Shown: positions 49,929-58,668 of the stretch, piece after piece | Layout: every line of letters begins with the position of its first letter | How positions within the stretch are numbered: the stretch's first letter is position 1 | Assembly: GCF_947488515.1 (NCBI RefSeq) | Contig: NZ_CANKZF010000003.1 | Span: 558,001-622,000, forward strand | Origin: an uncultured Nocardioides sp. | Lineage (GTDB): Bacteria; Actinomycetota; Actinomycetes; Propionibacteriales; Nocardioidaceae | Direction: 5' to 3' | Length of the DNA stretch: 64,000 bases | The notes under the pieces: generated by a model | Database searches by the model: none | Told to the model about the DNA's origin: nothing | The model's input: the letters and a program-made list of their open reading frames with translations, nothing else | Translations under genes and position numbers: made by a program

Positions 49929-52155
49929 GCACCACCAGCCGTTGCGTGGCGCGGGTCATCGCGACGTAGCGGTCCACCGCGCCGGCCACGCCGTCCCCGA
50001 AGCCGTCGGGATCGACGAGCACCACGAGGTCGAACTCGAGGCCCTTGACCAGCTCGGGCGTGAGCGAGCGGACGCGACCGCCCCAGCGCTCGTCGCGAGC
50101 GGCGTCCAGGCCACCGTGGGCAGACCGGTCGCGCTCGACGACCACCGCCGTGCCCTCGGCGTGCTCGGCCAGCCAGCCGCCGACGATCGCGTCGCGCTCG
50201 GTGACGGGCGCGTGGAGCACGGGGATCCCGCTCTCACGCACCGACGTGGGCACGTTGGCCGCGGGGAGCGCGGCACGGATCACCGGCTCGGCCTCGGCCA
50301 TCACCTCGGCCGGCGTGCGGTAGTTGACGGTCAGCGGCGCGACGGTGACGTCCGTGAGGCCGACGCGTGCCAGCCGCTCCGTCCACGTCTCGTCGAAGCC
50401 GTGGCGGGCCTGGGCTCGGTCGCCGACGACGGTGAGGCTGCGCGAGGGGCAGCGACGCAGCAGCATCGCCCACTCGGCGTCGCTGAGCTCCTGCGCCTCG
50501 TCGACGACGACGTGGGCGAACGGCCCGGTCAGGAGGTCGACGTCGGACGTCGGGAGCGCCGCGTCGTCGACCAGCGCCGTCTGCAGGTCGTCGTGGACGA
50601 GCATCGACACCAGGCCGTCGCCGAACTCGTCGGCGCCCGTCTCGCGCGCCGTGGTGCGCAGGTCGTCGATCACCTCGCCCATCCGGGCGCGCTCGCGGGC
50701 CTCGGCGGCCTGCGTACGCCGTCGCCGCTGCGACGCCTCGGGGTCGCCGAGCCGCAGCCGGGCGGCGTCGAGCAGCGGGAGGTCGGCGTACGTCCACGCC
50801 TCGGGGTCGTCGCGACGCAGGGCCCGGACCTCCTCGGGCTCGAGCCAGGGAGCACAGTGGCGCAGGTAGGCCGGCACCGTCCAGAGGTCGCCCACGAGGT
50901 CGGTGTGCCCGATCAGGGGCCAGGCCCGGTCGAAGGTGTCGCGCAGCCCGGCGTGGCGGTCGAGGAGGCGCCGGAGCTCGTCGGGGGAGAGGTCGTCGAC
51001 GACGTCTGCTGCCTTGTCGACGATGATCGTGAGGACCTCGTCCCAGACGTCGTCGCGGGCGAGGTTGTGGGGAGTGCCCGGGTCGGGGGAGTCGAAGGCC
51101 TCGGCCCACTCGGACGGCGTGATCCGGACGTCGGCCCAGGCGGTCTCGACGAGGTACGACTCCGTCGGCGGCTCCTCGTAGAGCGCCACGGCCGGCTCGA
51201 TCGCCTCGACCATCCGCAGGTCGGCCTTGAGCGCGGCGACCTGCGCGTCGCCCTCGGGGCCGCGGGCCGCCTCGGGGACCAGGTCGCGGACGGTGCACGT
51301 CTGCACGCCTTCCTCCCCGAGGCTCGGCAGCACGTCGCCGACGTAGGCGAGGTAGGGCGCGTGTGGGCCCACGAAGAGCACGCCACCGCGCCGGTGCCCC
51401 AGCCGCGGATCGGCGTAGAGCAGGTACGCCGTGCGGTGCAGCGCGACGACCGTCTTGCCGGTGCCGGGACCGCCGTCGACGACCAGGGCCCCGCGCGACC
51501 CTGCCCGGACGATGGCGTCCTGGTCGGCCTGGATGGTGCCCAGCACGTCGCGCATCCGGGGCGTACGGCTCCCACCGAGGGTGGCGATGAAGGCCGACTG
51601 GTCGTCGAGCGCCGCCGTGTGGGTCAGTCCCTCCTCGGTGAACACCTCGTCCCAGTAGTCGACGATCCTTCCCGCCACCCAGCGGTAGCGACGCCGGCTC
51701 ACCAGGCCCTGCGGACGTGCGTGGGTGGCGGCGAAGAACGGCTCGGCGGCCGGCGAGCGCCAGTCGACGAGCAGCCGGCGGCCGTCGGCGTCGGCGAGGC
51801 CGAAGCGTCCGATGTACGTCGTCCCGTCGTCGCCCTCCTCAGGGGTGGCGTGGACGATGCGGCCGAGGCAGAGATCGAGGTCGTAGCGGCGCAGGGCTCG
51901 CAGCCGGGTGGTCAGCCGGTGCACCTCCTGGTCGCGCTCGAGGGCGGCGGTGCCGTGGCGCACCGCGGTCCGCCGCACCTCCGCCAGGCGCTGCTTGAGG
52001 TCGGCGATCGCCCGCTCGAGCCCGGCGGCGATCCGGGTGAAGTGCTCCCTGTCGCGGTCGATCAGGGACGGGTCGGACTTGGCCGCGAGGGTGCGGGGGA
52101 GGGCGAAGGGCGCGATGTCGAGGGGAGCGTCGTGCTGGGTGTCCTGCTGCGTCAC
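49918..52155 (-). CDS. helR: HelR-type RNA polymerase recycling motor (UvrD/HelD family)
   Basis: The 745-residue superfamily 1 ATPase starts with an N-terminal coiled coil (residues ~30-90, ARDREHFTRIAAGLERAIAD region) that in HelR/HelD enters the RNA polymerase secondary channel. Next come LLVDWRSPAAEPFFAATHAR and Walker A GPGTGKT at 229-235. VVVDEAQELSDAEW is the Walker B. In Streptomyces and Mycobacterium abscessus HelR displaces rifamycin from RNA polymerase. A 19-bp rifamycin-associated element directly upstream supports this assignment over UvrD or housekeeping HelD. GTG start. Confidence 0.88.
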   Translation of the reverse strand: MTQQDTQHDAPLDIAPFALPRTLAAKSDPSLIDRDREHFTRIAAGLERAIADLKQRLAEVRRTAVRHGTAALERDQEVHRLTTRLRALRRYDLDLCLGRIVHATPEEGDDGTTYIGRFGLADADGRRLLVDWRSPAAEPFFAATHARPQGLVSRRRYRWVAGRIVDYWDEVFTEEGLTHTAALDDQSAFIATLGGSRTPRMRDVLGTIQADQDAIVRAGSRGALVVDGGPGTGKTVVALHRTAYLLYADPRLGHRRGGVLFVGPHAPYLAYVGDVLPSLGEEGVQTCTVRDLVPEAARGPEGDAQVAALKADLRMVEAIEPAVALYEEPPTESYLVETAWADVRITPSEWAEAFDSPDPGTPHNLARDDVWDEVLTIIVDKAADVVDDLSPDELRRLLDRHAGLRDTFDRAWPLIGHTDLVGDLWTVPAYLRHCAPWLEPEEVRALRRDDPEAWTYADLPLLDAARLRLGDPEASQRRRRTQAAEARERARMGEVIDDLRTTARETGADEFGDGLVSMLVHDDLQTALVDDAALPTSDVDLLTGPFAHVVVDEAQELSDAEWAMLLRRCPSRSLTVVGDRAQARHGFDETWTERLARVGLTDVTVAPLTVNYRTPAEVMAEAEPVIRAALPAANVPTSVRESGIPVLHAPVTERDAIVGGWLAEHAEGTAVVVERDRSAHGGLDAARDERWGGRVRSLTPELVKGLEFDLVVLVDPDGFGDGVAGAVDRYVAMTRATQRLVVLTT

Positions 52156-52162
52156 GCCGTGC

Positions 52163-52198
52163 AGTGTGAAGCCTGACCAGGGCCTTGCGGCAAGCCCC
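52163..52198 (-). promoter_or_regulatory. Rifamycin-associated element and -10 box of helR
   Basis: On the minus strand GGGGCTTGCCGCAAGGCCC (52180-52198) matches the known RAE inverted repeat (GGGGCTTGC-N-GCAAGGCCC, from memory). CACACT (52163-52168) lies 7 nt before the helR GTG at 52155. The RAE is thus placed over the -35 region, as expected for a rifamycin-inducible promoter. It is also just 3 bp before the ATG of the divergent thioesterase-like gene. Confidence 0.75.
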
Positions 52199-52201
52199 CT
52201 G

Positions 52202-52660
52202 ATGGCCTATACGTTGAGAGTGGAGGCAGTCCAGGCCGTTGGATCGGTCCCGATCCTGGAGGCCATGGGGATCCGCGTCGTCGAGGTCCGGCCGGGTTTC
52301 GTCGCGGCCGAGCTGCCGTCGGAGCCCAACGTGAACCACTTCGGTGTCACCTACGCGGGCTCCCTGTTCAGCGTCGCCGAGATGCTGGGCGGACTGCTCA
52401 GCCTGAGCGCCTTCGACCTCGAGGGTGAGCTCGCCGGGTTCGTGCCTCTCGTCAAGGAGTCCTCGATCCGGTTCCGTCGGCCCGCGCTGGGCGTCGTACG
52501 CGCCTCGGCGTCGCTGTCGGAGGACGAGGTCGCGCGGGTGCGTGCCGACGCACTGGAGACGGGCCGGGGCGAGTTCGTGCTCGAGGCGACGCTCACCGAC
52601 ACCGCAGGCGAGGTCGTGGCGACGACCGTCGGGACCTACCAGCTCCGACGTCTCGGGTGA
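52202..52660 (+). CDS. Hotdog-fold thioesterase-like protein
   Basis: The 152-residue protein resembles the YiiD/PaaI thioesterase group: PILEAMGIRVVEVRPGFVAA, NVNHFGVTYAGSLFSVAEML and GEVVATTVGTYQLRRL. The HFGVTYAGSLFSVAE region corresponds to the hotdog helix. The substrate is unknown. The ATG at 52202 has no clear ribosome binding site and is only 3 bp from the RAE; GTG 52220 is an alternative. It overlaps the next gene by four bases (GTGA). Confidence 0.78.
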   Translation: MAYTLRVEAVQAVGSVPILEAMGIRVVEVRPGFVAAELPSEPNVNHFGVTYAGSLFSVAEMLGGLLSLSAFDLEGELAGFVPLVKESSIRFRRPALGVVRASASLSEDEVARVRADALETGRGEFVLEATLTDTAGEVVATTVGTYQLRRLG

Positions 52661-53034
52661 GGCGGGATCATCCTGTGCCGGAGCCGCTGAGGTTCGTCCT
52701 GCACGACCATCGCCGCCCAAGCCCGCACTTCGACCTGCGGCTCGAGGAGGACGGTGTGCTGCGCAGCTGGGCGGTGCCCAAGGGGCTGCCGGACGACAGC
52801 GGACACGACCGGCTGGCCATCGCGGTGGACGACCACGACCTCGACCACCTCGACTTCGAGGACGAGCACAAGCTCGTCGCCGACACCGGGACGTGGGAGG
52901 AGCACTCGCGTGACGAACGACGACTCGTCGTCACCCTGCACGGTCGTGAGGCCTCCCGGCGCCTCGCGCTGATCCACACCGGCGGCTCGCAGTGGCTGCT
53001 CCACCTGACCAAGGAGCAACCGACTCCGACGTGA
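52657..53034 (+). CDS. Free-standing LigD-type 3'-phosphoesterase
   Basis: The 125-residue protein consists only of the phosphoesterase domain of DNA ligase D. H18, H24 and D26 (HDHRRPSPHFDLRLEEDG) have the same spacing as His42, His48 and Asp50 of Pseudomonas LigD. LRSWAVPKGLPDD and the C-terminal GGSQWLLH are typical. It trims 3' ends (phosphates, ribonucleotides) at breaks. No ligase or polymerase domain is next to it. The GTG overlaps the stop of the thioesterase-like gene. Confidence 0.85.
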   Translation: MRRDHPVPEPLRFVLHDHRRPSPHFDLRLEEDGVLRSWAVPKGLPDDSGHDRLAIAVDDHDLDHLDFEDEHKLVADTGTWEEHSRDERRLVVTLHGREASRRLALIHTGGSQWLLHLTKEQPTPT

Positions 53035-53038
53035 ATTC

Positions 53039-53082
53039 GTCAACAAGGGTTGACAGCAGGCGTTATGTCAATGAAAGTTGAC
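53039..53082 (+). promoter_or_regulatory. Two tandem 16-bp operator-like palindromes
   Basis: GTCAAC-AAGG-GTTGAC (53039-53054) and GTCAAT-GAAA-GTTGAC (53067-53082) share half-sites and are 28 bp apart. The second ends 2 nt before the ATG of a small HTH gene. TTGACA at 53050-53055 within the first may serve as -35. Confidence 0.6.
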
Positions 53083-53084
53083 GC

Positions 53085-53294
53085 ATGAGGACTGCCGTTC
53101 ACGCCCCGGACCCGGGCGAGGAGAGCCCCCTGGGCGAGCTCATGCGCATCTCACGCGCCAAGCACGAGCTGGCCGCAGCCGAGGCCGTCGCCGTACGACG
53201 AGCTCGTGTCCACGGGTTCTCCTGGGCCGAGATCGGCACGATGCTCGGGGTCTCCAAGCAGGCCATGCACAAGAAGTACGGCAAGTTCGCCTAG
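53085..53294 (+). CDS. 69-residue helix-turn-helix protein
   Basis: The small protein starts MRTAVHAPDPGEESPLGELM, followed by a helical segment (RISRAKHELAAAEAVAVRRA) and a helix-turn-helix FSWAEIGTMLGVSKQAMHKK at residues ~46-65. It resembles short actinobacterial DNA-binding proteins with the (S/T)W.EIG..LGVS.QA....Y signature. Two palindromes just upstream suggest autoregulation. It is the last gene before the Mrp operon. Confidence 0.8.
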   Translation: MRTAVHAPDPGEESPLGELMRISRAKHELAAAEAVAVRRARVHGFSWAEIGTMLGVSKQAMHKKYGKFA

Positions 53295-53600
53295 GTTGCG
53301 GCCCACGCCGACTCTGATCGGGGACGACAGCCGGCCGAGGGCGAGGCCGGTGTCGCCGATGTGGCCGGCCGCGCACGAGCGAAGCCATGGAGCGGGCTTC
53401 CCCGGGCGCTCCGTCGTACTCTATATCGCCGATAACTGACATTATGTCAGATAGTGCTGATCGACGAACGACAACGGTGTGATCCCCTGGAGATGGGGTC
53501 CATCCCCCATCTTTCCGCTGCACCCCCTCGAGCGGCCGGATGAGCCGTTCTGCGCCTGTACGGTTGAGAAAACTCCACCGAGGGACGAGGACCACCGCCT
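53295..53600. other. Intergenic region before the Mrp operon
   Basis: No gene is supported here. The AT-richer part 53420-53462 contains TATCG-C-CGATA (53424-53434) and CTGACAT-T-ATGTCAG (53436-53450), both perfect palindromes. A TACGGT box at 53559-53564 may be the -10 of mrpA, 37 nt before its GTG, with GAGGGACGAGG as ribosome binding region. Confidence 0.5.
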
Positions 53601-56477
53601 GTGCTGTTGCTGATCGCCGCTCTGCTGGCGGCGGCGGTCGTGTCTCCATGGCTGTTGCTCCGTGCCGGCCGACGTGGCTTCCTGGCGATCGCTCTGGTGC
53701 CCCTGGTCGGTACGGCGTGGGTCGCCGCGCAGGGTGCCGCCATCGAGGGCGGCGAGACGCTCGTCGAGGTCCACCCGTGGGTCGGCAGCATCGGCCTGGA
53801 CCTGGCCTTCGCGATGGGCACGCTCCAATGGGTGATGTCGCTGATCGTGCTCGGCATCGGTGCACTCGTGCTGGTCTACTGCGCGTGGTACTTCGACGAC
53901 GACGAGCAGGGGGTCCCGCGCTTCGCCGGGGTGCTCGTCGCGTTCGTGGCCTCAATGCTCGGCCTGGTCCTGGCCGACGACCTGCTGCTCCTCTACGTGT
54001 TCTGGGAGCTCACGACCGTCTTCTCCTTCCTCCTGATCGGGCACGACTCCGAGCGGCGGGCCAGCAGGCGCGCCGCCATCCAGGCGCTCGTGGTGACCAC
54101 GTTCGGCGGCCTCGTGCTGCTCGTGGGCGCGATCGTCGTCGGCCGGGCCGCCGGGACCTTCCGGATCACCGAGATCCTGGCCGACCCGCCCACCGGCGTG
54201 GCCGTGACCATCGGTGTCCACCTCCTCCTCGTGGGCGCCATCAGCAAGTCGGCCCTGCTCCCCTTCCACTTCTGGCTCCCGTCGGCCATGGCGGCGCCGA
54301 CCCCCGTCAGCGCCTACCTGCACGCCGCGTCGATGGTCAAGGCCGGCGTCTACCTCGTCGCGCTCCTGGCTCCCGCGTTCGCCGGCGTGACCGGGTGGCG
54401 CACGGTGCTCCTGGTGCTCGGCCTCACGACGATGGTCCTCGGCGGCGTACGAGCACTCCGCCAGAACGACCTCAAGCTGCTGCTCGCCTACGGCACCGTC
54501 AGCCAGCTCGGCTTCCTCGTGCTCGTCCTCGGCATCGGCACCCGCAGCGCGATGCTCGCCGGGCTCGCCCTGCTGATCGCGCATGCGTTGTTCAAGGCGA
54601 CCCTCTTCCTCGTCGTCGGCGTGATCGACCACAGCACCGGCACGCGCGACCTCCGCGAGCTGACCGGGCTCTCGCACCGGCTGCCCGTCCTCGCCGTCAC
54701 GGCGACGCTCGCGGCGGCATCGATGGCGGGTCTCCCCCCGCTCATCGGCTACGTCGCCAAGGAGAGCGTGCTGGGCGCACTCGTCGACGTCGCCCGCGAC
54801 GGCGACGGCACGGGGATCGGTACGACGGGCGGCTGGCTGCTCGTCGTCGGGGTGGTCGTCGGGTCGATCCTCACCGTGGCCTACTCGGCCCGCTTCGTGT
54901 GGGGCGCCTTCGGCAACCGGGAGGTGGAGGCTCCGGTGTCGGTCCACTCCCCCTCGCCGGCCTTCATCGCGGCGCCCGTGATCCTGGCGGCCCTGTCGCT
55001 GGTGCTCGGCTTCCTCGGTGCCCCGCTCACGTCTCTCCTCGACCCCGAGGCCGACGAGTTCCCGCCCGGAGCCCACGAGCCCGAGCTCTCGCTGTGGCAC
55101 GGCGTCGGGCTGCCCCTGGTGCTCACCCTGGTCACGTTCGCCGCCGGAGCCGCGCTGTTCGTCGCGCGCGAGCCCGTCGCCCGTCTGCAGGCCGCGCTGG
55201 TCCACGACTGGAGCCTCGAGCGGGCCTACCGCGGCGGCATGCGCCTGCTCGACCGCACGGCGGTCGAGGTCACCGGTGTCGTGCAGCGCGGCTCCGCGGC
55301 GGCGTACCTCGCGATCATCCTGATCGTGCTGGTGCTGCTGCCGGGCTCGACGCTGATCGGGGGCCTCGACGACGTGGAGGTGATGGCGTGGGACAACCCC
55401 GCACAGGCCGTCATCGGCGCCGTCATCGTCGGGGCAGCCGTCATGACGGCGCGCTCGCGGCGCCGGATCCGCGCAGTCCTGCTCGTCGGCGTCACCGGTT
55501 ACGGCACGGCCCTCCTCTTCGTCCTCCAGGGCGCGCCCGACCTCGCGCTCACCCAGGCGCTGGTCGAGACGCTGACCGTGGTGGTCTTCGTGCTGGCCCT
55601 CCGCCGGCTCCCCGAGTACTTCACCGACCGCCCGCTGACCCGCCAGCGCTACCTGCGGGTGGCGCTGGGCGTGGCCGTGGCGGTCGTGACCGCCGGCTTC
55701 CTCCTCGTGGCGGGCGCGGCGCGCACCGCCGACCCCATCTCCCTGGCGTTGCCGAAGCAGGCGCTCGAGTTCGGTGGCGGCGGCAACATCGTCAACGTCA
55801 TCCTGGTCGACACGCGCGCCTGGGACACGCTCGGCGAGCTCGCCGTGCTCGTGGCCGCAGCGACGGGCGTCGCGAGCCTCGTGTACGTCAACGCCCGCGG
55901 CGCCGACATCCGCCGCGTCCACGACATCCCCTACCCGGTCGGCGTCGAGAAGGTCGCCACCGCTCCGGGGCGGCGTGCCTGGCTGCCCGGCTCACGGACG
56001 CTGCCGCCGGACAAGCGCTCGATCATCTTCGAGGTCATCGTTCGGCTGCTCTTCCACACGCTGGTCGTCATCTCGATCTACCTCCTGCTCGTGGGCCACA
56101 ACGAACCCGGCGGCGGCTTCGCCGCGGGCATGACCACCGGGCTGGCGCTCGTCGTGCGCTACCTGGCCGGGGGGCGCTACGAGCTCGACGAGGCGGCACC
56201 GGTGGACGCCGGGCGCCTGATCGGCGGCGGCCTCGCGGTGGCGGCGCTGGCTGCACTGCTGCCGATGGCCTTCGGCGGCGTGGTGCTGCAGTCCGCGGTG
56301 ATCGACGTGCACCTGCCGCTGCTCGGCGACCTGCACCTGGTCTCGTCGGCCCTCTTCGACGTCGGGGTCTACCTGGTCGTCGTCGGGCTGGTGCTCGACC
56401 TGCTGCGCGCCCTCGGCTCCCACATCGACCGCGACATCCAGCGCGCCATGCGCGAGGCGGAGGCGGAGGCCGCATGA
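53601..56477 (+). CDS. mrpA: Mrp Na+/H+ antiporter subunit A fused to subunit B
   Basis: The 958-residue protein has the NuoL-like MrpA part with many helices (LLYVFWELTTVFSFLLIGHD, FHFWLPSAMAAPTPVSAYLH, with conserved E and K in proton channels) and a C-terminal MnhB-like part (residues ~800-955: KRSIIFEVIVRLLFHTLVVI, GHNEPGGGFAAGM). The fusion replaces a separate mrpB gene. With subunits C-G it exchanges Na+ for H+ and serves pH and salt tolerance. Start is GTG at 53601; mrpC overlaps its end. Confidence 0.93.
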   Translation: MLLLIAALLAAAVVSPWLLLRAGRRGFLAIALVPLVGTAWVAAQGAAIEGGETLVEVHPWVGSIGLDLAFAMGTLQWVMSLIVLGIGALVLVYCAWYFDDDEQGVPRFAGVLVAFVASMLGLVLADDLLLLYVFWELTTVFSFLLIGHDSERRASRRAAIQALVVTTFGGLVLLVGAIVVGRAAGTFRITEILADPPTGVAVTIGVHLLLVGAISKSALLPFHFWLPSAMAAPTPVSAYLHAASMVKAGVYLVALLAPAFAGVTGWRTVLLVLGLTTMVLGGVRALRQNDLKLLLAYGTVSQLGFLVLVLGIGTRSAMLAGLALLIAHALFKATLFLVVGVIDHSTGTRDLRELTGLSHRLPVLAVTATLAAASMAGLPPLIGYVAKESVLGALVDVARDGDGTGIGTTGGWLLVVGVVVGSILTVAYSARFVWGAFGNREVEAPVSVHSPSPAFIAAPVILAALSLVLGFLGAPLTSLLDPEADEFPPGAHEPELSLWHGVGLPLVLTLVTFAAGAALFVAREPVARLQAALVHDWSLERAYRGGMRLLDRTAVEVTGVVQRGSAAAYLAIILIVLVLLPGSTLIGGLDDVEVMAWDNPAQAVIGAVIVGAAVMTARSRRRIRAVLLVGVTGYGTALLFVLQGAPDLALTQALVETLTVVVFVLALRRLPEYFTDRPLTRQRYLRVALGVAVAVVTAGFLLVAGAARTADPISLALPKQALEFGGGGNIVNVILVDTRAWDTLGELAVLVAAATGVASLVYVNARGADIRRVHDIPYPVGVEKVATAPGRRAWLPGSRTLPPDKRSIIFEVIVRLLFHTLVVISIYLLLVGHNEPGGGFAAGMTTGLALVVRYLAGGRYELDEAAPVDAGRLIGGGLAVAALAALLPMAFGGVVLQSAVIDVHLPLLGDLHLVSSALFDVGVYLVVVGLVLDLLRALGSHIDRDIQRAMREAEAEAA

Positions 56478-56965
56478 CCATCAACCTGACCCTCGTCCTC
56501 GTCGCTGCCGCCCTCCTCGGCTGCGGTGTCTACCTGGTGCTCGAGCGCAGCCTGTCGCGCGTGCTGATCGGGATCGTCATGATCGGCAACGGCGTCAGCC
56601 TCTGCTTCATGGTCGCCGGCGGTCCCGCGGGTCGCGCCCCGATCGTGTCGAAGGGCGGTGACACGACCGGCCTCTCGGACCCGCTCCCCCAGGCGATGGT
56701 GCTCACTGCGATCGTCATCACCCTTGCGACGACGGCGTTCGTGCTGGCCATGGCCTACCGGAGCTGGCAGCTCAACGGCCACGACGACGTGCAGGACGAC
56801 ATCGAGGACGACACCATCCGCAGGCTCGCCCTGCGGGACGTGACGTCGGAGGCCTACTCCGCCACGACGTCCGACTACCCCGGTGACGACTCCAGCGGTG
56901 ACCACGGGCAGGGCCCGGACGACGACCCGCTGGCCGCCGACGCCGAGGAGATGAGGTCGCAGTGA
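56474..56965 (+). CDS. mrpC: Mrp antiporter subunit C
   Basis: The 163-residue NuoK-like subunit has three helices (LTLVLVAAALLGCGVYLVLE, VLIGIVMIGNGVSLCFMVAG, PQAMVLTAIVITLATTAFVL). The conserved PLPQAMVLTAIVI motif is present. An acidic tail after residue 100 is longer than usual. It overlaps both neighbours by four bases. Confidence 0.92.
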   Translation: MTINLTLVLVAAALLGCGVYLVLERSLSRVLIGIVMIGNGVSLCFMVAGGPAGRAPIVSKGGDTTGLSDPLPQAMVLTAIVITLATTAFVLAMAYRSWQLNGHDDVQDDIEDDTIRRLALRDVTSEAYSATTSDYPGDDSSGDHGQGPDDDPLAADAEEMRSQ

Positions 56966-58668
56966 ACTCCCTCGTCCCCCTCCCCGTCCTGCTGCCGATC
57001 CTCGGCGCCGGTGCCTCGCTGGCGCTGCTCCACCACCCGCGCATCCAGCGCTGGCTCAGCCTCGCCGTGCTCGGCTCCGTCGTCGCCGTGGCGGCGGTGC
57101 TCCTGGTGCAGGCGGACCGGCACGGCCCGCAGACCGTGTGGATCGGCGCGTGGCCCGAGACCCTCGGCATCGTCCTGGTCGCCGACCGGCTCGCCGCCCT
57201 GATGCTGCTGGTCAGCGCCATCGTGACCCTGGCGGTCCTCGCCTACTCCGTCGGACAGGGCATGACGGAGGACGAGGAGGGTGCGCCGATCTCGGTCTAC
57301 CACCCGACGTTCCTCGTGCTGGTGGCCGGCGTGGCCAACGCGTTCCTCGCCGGCGACCTGTTCAACCTGTTCGTCAGCTTCGAGATGCTGCTGTTCGCGA
57401 GCTACGTCCTGCTGACGCTCGGCGGCACGGCGGCCCGGGTCCGCGCCGGCACGATCTACGTGCTGGTCAACCTGCTCTCGTCGACGTTGTTCCTCATCAG
57501 CCTCGCGGTGACGTACGCCGCCACCGGCACGCTCACCCTCGCCCACCTCGCCGAGCGGCTCGCGGAGCTGCCCGACCACGTGTCGATGATGATCCAGCTG
57601 CTGCTGCTGACGACGTTCGCGATCAAGGCGGCCGTCTTCCCCCTGTCGCTCTGGCTGCCGGACAGCTACCCGACCGCGCCCGCGCCGGTGACGGCGGTGT
57701 TCGCCGGGCTGCTCACCAAGGTCGGCGTCTACGCGATCCTGCGGATGCAGACCCTGCTCTTCCCCGACAGCCCGCTCACCGACCTGCTCCTGTGGGCCGC
57801 CCTGCTCACCATGATCATCGGCATCCTCGGCGCGATCGCCCAGTCCGACATCAAGCGCATGCTGTCCTTCACGCTGGTCAGCCACATCGGCTACCTGATC
57901 CTCGGCATCGCGCTCGACAGCCGCACCGGCACGGCAGGCACGACGTTCTACGTCGTCCACCACATCACCATCCAGACGGCGCTCTTCCTCGTCCTCGGCC
58001 TCGTCGAGCGCCGAGCCGGCAGCACCGCGCTGATGCGCATCGGCGGGCTGGCGCGGATCGCGCCGGTGCTGGCCGTGCTCTTCTTCGTGCCGGCGATGAA
58101 CCTCGCCGGCATCCCACCGTTCTCCGGCTTCATCGGCAAGGTCGGGCTGTTCCAGGCCGCGCAGCTCGACGGCAGCCCGCTCGCCTGGACCCTCGTGGCG
58201 GCAGGCGCCGCCACCAGCCTGCTGACGCTGTACGCCGTCGCGAAGACGTGGGCCGTCGCGTTCTGGCGCACCCCCCGCGAGGCCCACGAGGCGCTCGAGG
58301 CGATCGGCGAGACCGTCGGCGGGGCGGTGACCGAGCCGGTGCCCGGGCACGACACCCGCGCGGTGCACCAGCACCGGGGCCACGTCCACACGGCCGCGGG
58401 CACCGTGTCGCGACGCGACATCGAGGAGGCCCGCCGCCTCGGCGACGACAACGAGCCCGACCGCGACTTCTACACCCTGATCGAGGCAGGGGACGACAAC
58501 CGCCACTCCCCCCTCGGCATGCTGCTGCCGGCGGCCGGTCTCGTCGCGGCCAGCGTGCTGCTGTCCGTGATCGCCGGGCCGCTCTACGCACTGGCCGACC
58601 GGGCCGCGGGCGACCTGCACGAGCGCACCCCCTACCTCTCCTCCGTCCTCACCGAGGAGCACCCGTGA
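56962..58668 (+). CDS. mrpD: Mrp antiporter subunit D
   Basis: The 568-residue NuoM/N-like subunit has about 14 helices. LFNLFVSFEMLLFASYVLLT, FPLSLWLPDSYPTAPAPVTA and FAGLLTKVGVYAILRMQ carry the acidic and lysine residues of the proton path. A soluble insertion near residues 430-500 (EALEAIGETVGGAVTEPVPG) precedes the last helix. GTG start, overlapping mrpC. Confidence 0.93.
   Translation: MNSLVPLPVLLPILGAGASLALLHHPRIQRWLSLAVLGSVVAVAAVLLVQADRHGPQTVWIGAWPETLGIVLVADRLAALMLLVSAIVTLAVLAYSVGQGMTEDEEGAPISVYHPTFLVLVAGVANAFLAGDLFNLFVSFEMLLFASYVLLTLGGTAARVRAGTIYVLVNLLSSTLFLISLAVTYAATGTLTLAHLAERLAELPDHVSMMIQLLLLTTFAIKAAVFPLSLWLPDSYPTAPAPVTAVFAGLLTKVGVYAILRMQTLLFPDSPLTDLLLWAALLTMIIGILGAIAQSDIKRMLSFTLVSHIGYLILGIALDSRTGTAGTTFYVVHHITIQTALFLVLGLVERRAGSTALMRIGGLARIAPVLAVLFFVPAMNLAGIPPFSGFIGKVGLFQAAQLDGSPLAWTLVAAGAATSLLTLYAVAKTWAVAFWRTPREAHEALEAIGETVGGAVTEPVPGHDTRAVHQHRGHVHTAAGTVSRRDIEEARRLGDDNEPDRDFYTLIEAGDDNRHSPLGMLLPAAGLVAASVLLSVIAGPLYALADRAAGDLHERTPYLSSVLTEEHP

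Noticed and set aside
52202..52222. Leaderless start at GTG 52220 from a TACGTT box
   Set aside because: The spacing of 4 nt does not fit the 6-7 nt rule seen at the other genes; the ATG at 52202 is kept with a note.
53206..53439. Small gene following the HTH gene
   Set aside because: The frame overlaps the HTH gene, is rich in R, P and S and has no start signal; the region is better described as regulatory.
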